Below are positions 49,769 to 60,368 of a stretch of 64,000 nt of DNA, piece by piece. A model generated the notes under the pieces. It had not been told where the DNA came from. It saw nothing but the letters and a program-made list of their open reading frames with translations, and did not search any database. Position numbers and translations under genes: made by a program. This stretch comes from Chrysomallon squamiferum (Eukaryota > Mollusca > Gastropoda > Neomphalida > Peltospiridae). The DNA lies in the NCBI GenBank assembly GCA_012295275.1, contig CM022675.1:7075832-7139831 (forward strand), written 5' to 3'. Within the stretch, counting starts at the first letter, position 1, and each line of letters opens with the position of its first letter.

Positions 49769-50154
49769 ATGTACATTTTCTCTATCGTTTTTCTGTTTCT
49801 GATTATATCTGTTTATCTCAGTTTCTATATCTGGATTTATTTATTTATTTATTTAGATTTATATTTTTTGTTTTGTCTAGGGCTATCTTTACAGTGTCTT
49901 TCTTTCTTTCCCTCTGTCTGTTATATATGTTTTTCTGTCTCTGTTTCAGAGTATCTCTTCCTTCCTCTCTCTCTTTCTCTCTGTAGTTACTCAAACAGTT
50001 ATTTGATCAATAACATTAATTATATGTCAATTCAATATTTTTTTCTCTCTTTCTAGAAAATCTTTCTTTCTGTGTAGTTACTCAAATAGTCATTTGATCA
50101 ATATCATTAATTCTGAATTTCTCTCTATATTTACTAAAATGTTCTGTTTTTCTG

Positions 50155-50250
<96 letters not shown>

Positions 50251-50819
50251 TCTCTCCACTGTCTCTACACACTTTTATTAAAAATCATCAATTTCAGTGA
50301 TATCCGAAAGCATGAGCTCCGTTGTACATGTGAATTTTTGAATTTTGCGGAATCGCTGAGAAAAGAAGAAGGCTACGTTGTATTTCACGACACCATCTGC
50401 AGTTCTATCGTTATTACAAAATGTGGTAAGTAGAGTCATTTTTTTTGTTTTCTGTTTGTTATTTCTTGTTTGTAGCTAATAGTTGTAATAATCGTTTTAC
50501 ATGGAAATAACTTGTTTTTAGAAAACAATATCATTTATTACACAACATTTAATTTTTAATTGTGTTGCTGGACAAAAAAGAATATTTAGTGACACAAATA
50601 TAAATCAGATTAAATTTAGTGGTTAAGCAGTTATATTTATTTCCATATGTAAATGACATTAGAGGTTTTTTTTTATTTATTTATTATTAAATGAACTTCA
50701 TGTAAAATGTTATGTACATTATAAAAGGTTAAGTCACATGAAAGCTACAGTTTTGGATTTATACCGCTATGTATTAAAAACCCCCATTAATTACATAATA
50801 ATGATAATAATAATAATAA

Positions 50820-50850
<31 letters not shown>

Positions 50851-53417
50851 ATTATTAAATAAATTAAGAAAACAATCACAGTCTGTTATATAATATAAAT
50901 AGTAATATTACCTCATGGATGATTATGGTAACTGTTTCACTGCTGTTAATGTAGGCATAAACCCAGTCACTAAACTTCGATCCATACAAGGCAAGCCAGT
51001 TTATGCTGTATTTGGTGGTCGTGTTTTTGATGTGACTGCCTTCGATTTCGAGAACCAGCTTAGCAAGATGGACAGAGAACAAAGAAAAATTATCAAGTCT
51101 CTGAAAAGCCTAAAAGTTAAGAAAAAATATGAGCTGCATCGAGAAAACGTCATCGAAAGGGCAGTCTTGGACGCTGATTCACTGTCCGAGCAAGCTGGAG
51201 TTTCTATGCTGGACGCTGGTCAGTGATTGAACTATTATACTTTTAAAGTTTATGCCTTTCACTCTATACTTTATAATTTTCTAATTATAATAATGATTGT
51301 GACAAAAATGTTATTTTCGTTATGATTTTTGTTTTTCTGTTGTTATTATTAACAGTTTGTTTTTATTTTTATTATTATTATTATTGTTTTCAAAATTACT
51401 ATTATTACTGTTATTTTAACTTTTATTATTAATATCGTTACTGATATAAATATTTTGAAATACTGTTAGTAGTAATAGTAGTGACAGTAGTATAGTAGTA
51501 ATAGTAGTACTGATGCAGTTGTAATTGTACTATATATATTATAGTCGATCATTTTTAAGCATTTCAGCACAACTACATGAAACATGAAACAATTATATTT
51601 AATAATATTACAAATAACCTCCTGATCATCTCTTACAAGAATATAATTATATTTTATGCATTACTAATTTTTAAAATGAATCTTTTGAATTTTTTCACCT
51701 TGTGAAAACATTTATAGACAGATTAAGATATTGAAAATTTATAACAAAACAAAATAGATTAAAAAATATGGACAGTTTATTACTTTGAAACATAAGGACT
51801 TTCACAGTTTCTTTTTCAGAAATGCTATATCTTCTTTTTTTTAACTTTTTTTTTGTTACACTTTCTAATTTCTGTTCATCCTTTTTTATGGATTTATAAA
51901 TTGCATCAAAGATAAAATATATATATATATATATTATTTTTTAAAAACCAATTTATTTCTTTTTAACGTTTAAACAGTTGAAGATGATCCTGAGGAAAAG
52001 TTTGAACATAACACTGATGTATGTAATACAGATTATTATGTCATGTGATGTGTGTGACCCTGGATGTCACATTAGGGATTAACTCATAATGTAGCTGAAA
52101 AAACACAATCCATGCACTATTTGTTGTTTTGGGCATTTGAAAGAAAAGGCTACATAAATACCTATCACGTAAATTATAACCCCAACAAAATTGTAAATGT
52201 ATAGTGCCAAAGATGCTTTTGAAGGACATTTTCAAAACTGAGATTGAAGAAATTAAGCACATTTGCCAGTATTTGATTGGGCATATCTTTGCAAATATAT
52301 GAACTACTGAAATGTGACCAGCATCAAAAGGATTCAAATGATTTGAGGAATGTGAATATTTATATATCCTGTTGCTGCCAAAATGTGACTTAATACCAGT
52401 GTTGATGTACAGTGTCACATATATCATATACAGTACACCTATTTAGGCACACATATTTTTCTGCTTGTTAGCTTAAAAAATGAAAAATTAAACTAATTGA
52501 AAGAATGTTATTTACTTAATTTTATTTATCATATGAAGAGATTTAATTTTGCTTGTCATAAAGAGAAAGTTAATATTGTTTATCTTAAAAAAAAATAAAA
52601 AAATGTATTTATCATAAAAAGAAACTTAATTTTGTTTATCTTGAAAAAGAAACTTAATTTTGTTAATCAGAAAAAGAAACTTAATTTTCATTTATCATTA
52701 AAAAAAAAACACCTTATTTTTGTTTATCAGAAAGAAACAGGTTTTTTTGTTTGTCAAAAAGAGAAAGTTATTTTTGTTTATCTAATATGTACATCTTTCC
52801 AGGAAGAATCGTATACAATGTTAGAAAAAGAAATATTTTTCTTCATTTGTTTCCATGCTGCAGTAATGACACTTTTAATAGCTCTGCTTATAAGCAAGGT
52901 AAATATCTAATTACCATACCAAGCTTTATTAGTGCATTGTATCAAAGATAATATATAACTCACACAAAAGCCAACCTCGTGGCATTGTTCTGAAGATTGT
53001 ATAAAACCTATTGAAGAAAATTATCATAAAATGTGAAGTTAATACTGTAAAGACTGCATTGAATTGCAGTATCGAGAAAATATAAGTAAAATATAGTTTG
53101 TTTTGAAAATTATGTCAAACCCAGGTAATAATTATTTCAAGCATCATTATTTTATTGATTTTCAAAGTCATAAGAAAATGAAAATTAAAATCAGTTTGAT
53201 TTTGATGAAGGATTTCACAGAGATGACTGTTTTATTAATAGAATTCTTTTTAATTTAAATTTTAAATTTTTAAAATTTTTTTTTATAAATATTAAGGCTA
53301 ACTATACTGTGTAGCTATAAATGGAAATAAATTTAAAAAATGTCTTAAATAGTATTTAGGCTATTTATGTTACGTAGTCTGAAATGGATAGTTTAAGTCT
53401 TGTTTATTAGATTCTTC

Positions 53418-53449
<32 letters not shown>

Positions 53450-56400
53450 TTAAATTTCAGAGTCATCAAAACAGGGTAGCTGCCAAATACATAGAAGAAA
53501 TAAACAAGAAACTTCAAGGCGCAGGCCAGTTCTCTTCAGAGCCCAAGCATGAGTATTATCAACGTGAGCCTAGTGTAGAAGAGGACAGTATACGTGAGGA
53601 TAGCATACATGAGAGTGGCATGCATGAGGATAATAGGCGAGAGAGTGCAATGCATCCAGGTAGTATGTATGAGGATAATAGGTGTGAGACTGCAGATCAT
53701 CCAGGTAGTAGGCGAGAGAGTGCAATGTATCCAGGCAGTATGCATGAGGGAAGTAGGCGAGAGAGTGCAATGTATCCAAGTAGTATGCATGAGGGTAGTA
53801 GGCGAGAGAGTGCAATGTATCCAGGTGGTATGCATGAGGGAAGTAGGCGAGAGAGTGCAATGCATCCAGGTAGTATGTATGATGGAAGTAGACGCGAGAG
53901 TGCAATGCATGAAGGTAGTAGGCGAGAGAGTTCAATGTATCCAGGTAGTATGTATGAGGGAAACAGACGCGAGAGTGCAATGCATGAAGGTAGTAGGCGC
54001 GAGAGTGCGATGCATGAAGGTAATAGGCGCGAGAGTGCAATGCATGAAGGTAATAGGCGCGAGAGTGCAATGCATCCAGGAGGAACACATGACAAAACAG
54101 TCATGTGTGTACAAGAAATGCAACTTGGGATGCCTGGCAAGAAGGAGGATTTCCTGCAAGATTTCATGAAGCTTAAGAAGCAGACGGTTACCCCGTGTTA
54201 CAACCTTCCGGACGGAAAGGAAAGTCTGTTAGACGAGAAGTTCATGAAGCTGCCTGACACAAGAAACTTGAATTACGAGTTCGGTGTCCACAATGTGTAC
54301 CAGGTGCAGCACGAAACCCAGGGCATGCCGCAGAAGAGCAAAAGCATGATTCACGAAATTCAGAGAAAGCCGCACGAAACTCAGAGCTTGCCTGTTGAAA
54401 AGATTCAAAGTGCGCCGTGCAGAACTCAAAGCATGCCACACAATGCACAATGTGTGTCGCACAAAAGTGAAAACTTTGACCGAGAAAGTCAAATTTTGGA
54501 CCTTCGGAAGTCTAAACTGCCGATGCAAAGAACACAGAAGCAGACACAAGAAGCAGATACTCTACTACAGGAGCTTGATGTGAAGAAATACAGCTCTGCA
54601 GAGTCTAATGCCCTATCACAGGAATCAGATGTCAGTTATAAACAAGCAGAAAGAAACTGGAAAGAATATAACACACAGTTTCAGGCATTCAGTGTAAATC
54701 AGCATGATCCAGATACGAAACAGCAGGAATTAAATATAAAACAGCATGAGCCAAATATGAAAATTCAGGATTCAGATACAGTGCAGCTTGAATCAAATAT
54801 AAGACCATATAAATCAGATACAAAAGCATATCAAATTAAACTGCGTGGATCAAATACAAAATTGTCTGAAACGGATGTTAAACTGAAGAAATCGTTTACA
54901 AAACTGCTGGCATCAGAGGTCAGACACCCTGGATCTAATACCAAAGAGGAAGAATCAAATATCACACAGAAGGAATCAAATATAAAACAGCATGAATCAG
55001 ATCCAAAATCAAAGGAACTTAAAACAAAACATTCAAAGACAAATGTTCAAGAAGGAAATGCTAAACTTTTTGAACCAAACATAAAACTGTTTGACCCAGA
55101 TGTAAGATTGCAACAGCTTAATGTAATCATGCAGGAGCCACATTTAAAACTGCAAAAGGTTGGTCTCAAGTTGCGTGAATCCAAAGTGGGGAAAACCAAA
55201 CCAAATGAATTCAGACTGGAAGACGCTGATGTCAAGCCAATGGAGAGTTCAACTGATGTCAGAGCAGACGACAGCAGCACAAGTGTTGAAGGTCTGAAGC
55301 TGATGGAACTTCAGAGTGAGCTGACAAAGATTCAGCAGCAGCTGAAGAATCGTTTTGATATAATGGCGCACGGCGAGATCCAGCCAATAGATGAGCCCAT
55401 CCCTGAACGTAAAAAGAGACTCCGCTCAGCAAGACCGACTAAGAGTTCACAAACAGATTTGAAGAAGCCCAGGCTGGAAGAAGAACTCGACACAATGTGG
55501 GGCCCAATTCAGGTGACACCTGGCAGCAATTTTAGATTGAAAAAGCCAAGCAGGATATCGTTCACTTATCTGAATGACATGGACATTGATGATCTGTACG
55601 CCGAGTCGAATAATTACTTGAAAACAGCATCTGAAGACACAGACCAGCAGGAGAGTGGACTGCCAAAGACAAGGAAAGTAAGCTGGCTTCAGCTGACACC
55701 AAACAGCAGCTGGGAACAGGCTCCGAATCAGATAAAAGCGTTTGTGCTAGAACCCAAGGATAACGAATTGGTTCACGTGGATAATTTTCCTGATCCTTAT
55801 CATATGGCTGGTGCTTATTCGTACGCCTATCCCTTCACTAATGAAAGAACTGCCACTGGTGCGAAGAGTGGTCTCCAGCACAGGAAAGCTGAACGACGCA
55901 GGAAGGAAAAGGCAAAGAGAAACAAGACGCACATGTGCGTGTACCATGCCAAGTCTGACACTGAGGAGACTGTGGAATCCCAGTCAGAAGGAGACCCACG
56001 GGTGGATTCCCAGAGTGAGGAGCAGGCAGAAGGAGCCGAGTACAAACTAGCACGACCAAAGAGCAGCAAGATGGTTCAGTTCGTCTTCCTAGGACAGACA
56101 GACTCGGAGATGGAAGGCAGGACGGGGACCGAAGAATCAGAATGTGAATACCAGGAGAAGTGCGAAAAATATCTCAAACAGATGGAGAGTGAAATGAAAG
56201 ACCAGATCAGACATACTAAGTCAGACACGTCAAAGACAGTTTCCTGGGCTGAGCAGAAAAACAGAGAAGCAGCTGTGAAGGAGATGTGTATTTCTGAACC
56301 ACTGGGCTCGGTTTCTCATTCAGACAGCTCTCCAGTGAATGTTGATAGGAAATATTCAAGAACTGCAAAAAGCCGTCCAGAGGTTGACAGTAATAGAGGC

Positions 56401-59400
56401 AGAGATCAGGGAAACATTTCTGATGGCCCGAAGGTGGATGTGTTAAAGTTTGTTGTTGTGGACGATCCTGCTTCTGAACAACAGACTGATGCTGAAAAGA
56501 AAAGAGGTGAGGAAAATGATCCAGCATTGGACAGCAAATTTATGAAAGCCAGATCCGGTAGATACAAGCTTGTGTCCTGTATTTCACCTCGGAGTAAGAA
56601 ACACGGAGAGAGGTCAGATGTGGTTTCAGAACATAAGAAGCCAGAAACACATTCCCAAGAAAAGCCTGATGAGATGACAAAGATGAAGCCAACTTTGGCT
56701 GATTATCAGAAAGCTGATGATGGAAGCAGGATCCTGGATCGTAATTACAGGAAAAAAGACGTCCAGTTTGAAAGCACTGAATCAGAGCTTGGCAGTAAAA
56801 ATAATACAGCATCAAAGTTGAAAAAATTCCATTTGAAAACTTGTGCGTCTCCATGTAAGGCAAGCAAATCTGAAACCAAACCGTCAGTCAAACATTCCGA
56901 TCGTGGTGCTTCATACTTAGACACACAACCACAAGGTGTCACAGAACCACTCGAGAGTTCTGAAGTGCAAGAGTTAGCTGGCTCCAAGCAGCATGATCCA
57001 GTAGAGTCCAAAGCTGAACAGCAGCAGTGTAGATCACGCATTTTAACAGAGCAAGATGAACAAAAACAGTTTAAGACTGACATGCTGATTGAAAGAAGGG
57101 AGCTTCTTGGTTCATTATTTGATGACATGTTGGATAGCCAACAGAAACATGAACAGTGGCTCAAAGAAACAGAGAGCCATCAGTTATCTGAGAAGAAGAA
57201 ACTTACTGAGCCGTTGATGGATGAGTTTCAAAAGAAGAAAACGGGTGAGTTTGAAGTCAGGAAATCTCGTGATCTATTGATGGGTGAATTTGAAAATAAG
57301 ATATCCTTTGATTCATTGAAGGATGATTCTGATAAGAAGAAATCCCATGATCAACCAAAGGGTGATTTTGAAGAGAAGAAATCCTTTGATCCACCAAAGA
57401 GTGAATTTGAGAAGAAGAAATCTGCTGATCCACCAAAAGAATGAATTTGAAAAAAAATCCTTTGATCCAGAAAAGAGCGAAGTTGAAAATAAATCTTTTG
57501 ATCCATTGGTGGGTAAATTTCAAAATAAGAAACCACTTGACTCAATGAAGGATGATTCTGAAATGAAGAAATCCTTGATCCACCAAAGGGTGAGTTTGAA
57601 GAGAAGAAATCTCATGATCCACCAAAGGGTGGATTTGAAAATAAGAAATCCACCAACCTATTGATAGATGGATTTGAAGACTTCTCACCAGCATCTGAAG
57701 ACCAGGTATACGGTAAGAGAAACCGTAAAGAAGGAGGCGCAAAGTTCCAGGGATGGGGCATGTTTATTCATCATTCAGACGATGAAGAGAACAGAGTGAA
57801 AGCAGGCAGGGAGGCGAACACAAACAGAGGAAGTGACAGGTCTCTCAGATTCACACTGCTGGATGAGCCAGAAGTAGAACTGGTTTACAAAAAGTCAGAC
57901 GATAAAGAGTTTAAAATTGAGCGAGACGATGGTGAGCAAGTACCTAAAACAGATCTGTATGCTGAACTGGAGGCAAAATATGAGAACAAGACCATCGTCA
58001 GACCACCGAAAATCAATCTGGACAAGTACCTGTCAGCACCCATACCTTCTGAGTGGGCCAAAATGAAGCTAGAGAGTGGTGATCAGGGGACAAGAAATCT
58101 CTGCAAGTTTACTTCCTTCACGAAGCTGGTGTAGACTCAGTGCCGAAGGAAATAGACCGAAGCATGAATCAGCATCAGAGTGTACAGGAGGGGATTCTGC
58201 TGGGCTCACACCTGCAGGAAGGTGATGGCCAGGCGCAGAACAGCAGTGAAAACAGAGTGTCGGGCTTCTCCTACCTGCAGGAACCTCACATTGAACTGGT
58301 GCACAAGCTGCTGGACAAGTATCCAGAATGAACCAGACGTTCAGCTGGAGGAGAGGAGACGAGACATGTTCCCCGACCATCAGCAGAGCATGAAAGCGGG
58401 AAGGGCTCCTGTTTCTTGGCAGGATGTGGAACAGATGTCTCCTCTGTCTCAGCAGTATGTGGAGTGGTTGTCTCCTGTTTCACAGCAGTTTACGGAACAG
58501 ATGTCTCCTGTTTCACAGCAGGATACAGAGCAGTTCTCTCCTGTTTCTCAGCAGGATGTGGATTCGGGACATTCTCCTACATACAGGCAGCATAACAAGC
58601 TTAGATCTCCACACAAGAAAAAGAATCTGAGAATATTATCCACTTTCCAGAAAAGCAGTACAGTGGAAACATCTCCTATCTCTCAGGAGTGTATGAAACG
58701 TGACCAGTCTCCTTCCAAGAACAAAGAGAAATCTCCTACATCTCAGAAAAGTACCAAGCAAGAAAGTTCTCCAACTAGTAAGAAAAGTGTGAAACTGAAA
58801 CTGTCTCCTACTTCATGGAAAAGTAAAAAGCAAGAAGGTTCTCCTACCAGTAAGAAAAGTCTGAAACTGAAACTGTCTCCTACTTCATGGAAAAGTAAGA
58901 AAAAGAAGGTTCTCCTACCAGTAAGAAAAGCGTGAAACTGGAGCTGTCTCCTACTTCCAAGAAAGGTAAGAAACAAGAAGGAGCTCCTACTTCCGAAAAA
59001 GTAAGAAACAAGAAAGTTCTCCTACTAGCAAGAAAAGTGTTAAGCTGGAACCGTCTCCCACTTCTCAGAAAAGCACGAAATCGCGAGAGATCTCCTGCAA
59101 GTAAGAAAATGTTGTCACCAAGCACATCAGAGGCAAAGAAACGTTCTCCTGTTAAGAAAATGCAGCCTCAAGTTGAGCTCCTAGCTGAATCGTCTAGCAG
59201 AATTGAGCAAAGTAGAAATATCCAGGCCTATTTCATTGCGTCAGACCCCCAGGATGATGACCACTGGCGTCGGAGTCACAGCGAATGGCAGGGTAGAGAT
59301 GCCAATACGTTCTGTCTTCCCTTGCAGTCACACGAAATGGACCAGGATGTCAAGAAATATTTCCTGCAGTCCTCACCTGAAGTGGACAAAGCTGAGCATG

Positions 59401-60337
59401 CTGTTGATAATGAATGGCAGGGCAGAGATGCCAAATCATTTTCATTCGAAACACTCAGTTGGCAACGAGCCAAAGAGGCTGGGAATTTATCCCATAACTC
59501 GGTACCCAGTCAGCACTGCAGAGAAATCGAAACTGTTTTCCTTCAGTCGCCATCTGAAAGGGAAGTAAAAGCATCGGTTGGCTCTGAGCATCACGGTGAT
59601 GGCCAATGGCAGAACAAAGACTCCAGACCGTTTTACAATCAGTCGCAGGCTGAGCAGCGAAGCAGCAGAATGGTTGATATGCCTGATTATAAATCCATCA
59701 CTGGACAACATAGATACAGTTCTCGTAGAGAGTATCTGGATAAATCAGAGAACTACAGGCAGAATTCCCTGACAGAAGTGAACAAAGATGAGTCAGGTGA
59801 TAGCCCGTCTGAACTGATTGCCGATGACCCAAGGGAATGTAGATTGGAAGGTGACCTGGGCTGTAGGGAAGCTGGAGATGGGTGTCATCATGAAAGCAGC
59901 AAAACACCAGAGAAGGATCAGCCATCAAAACTGGATAAGAAACCCACCAGGCAAGACACCTTTTGAAAAGAGGGGGAGAGAATAGCAGAAACTGAGGTGA
60001 GTAATAATATTTTTTTTTTTATGAATTTATTTTTAAAAATCTGTCCATTAAGTGTTTGAAAAGTTGTGTAATTATTGGGTTCTTGGTTGTGTGTATTTTG
60101 TTGAACTACTTTGATGTGCGTGCATGCAGTGTGAGCATTTATTAATGTTAATTTTTTATAATCTAAAATGTATTTTTGCTGGTTAATTGTGTAATTTTGT
60201 ATCTCTGATTTTGAAACTGATGTTATTTTTCTAGTATGAATCTTCAGTATCCCTGCTGAGTAGTAGGGACAGTTCTCCAGTTACTGGAGTACGGAGATCT
60301 GCATTTAGAAGGGTGTTGCAGTCGGTGAGTAATAAAA

Positions 60338-60368
<31 letters not shown>

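Larger units (their letters stand above)
57435..59985 (+). other. Cluster of frame-breaking indels in gene C exon 6
   Basis: Reading the repeat logic across frames gives these lesions: extra A in the A-run at 57435-57438; one T missing at 57575-57576; one G missing from the G-run at 58086-58089; one extra C at 58323-58324; one base missing near 58899-58905; one A missing from the A-run at 58996-59000; a shift at 59081-59090 (one extra base, or a GA pair missing); and an in-frame TGA at 59964-59966. The last is either a substitution or an extra T balanced by a missing G in 59972-59976. The net effect restores phase for exon 7. Most are in homopolymers or short repeats. Confidence 0.75.

Noticed and set aside
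50090-50300. Poly-RE and poly-SL frames
   Set aside because: Translations of the (TC)n microsatellite.
53536-54169. Several long frames in other readings over the RRES array
   Set aside because: Shadow frames of a 45/30-bp coding repeat; only the frame in phase with exons 5 and 7 continues on both sides.
57442-57444. TGA as the true stop of gene C
   Set aside because: The 14-residue repeat continues immediately in the next frame and later returns; downstream exons 7-10 are all open in the original phase, so the stop is best explained by a one-base indel.
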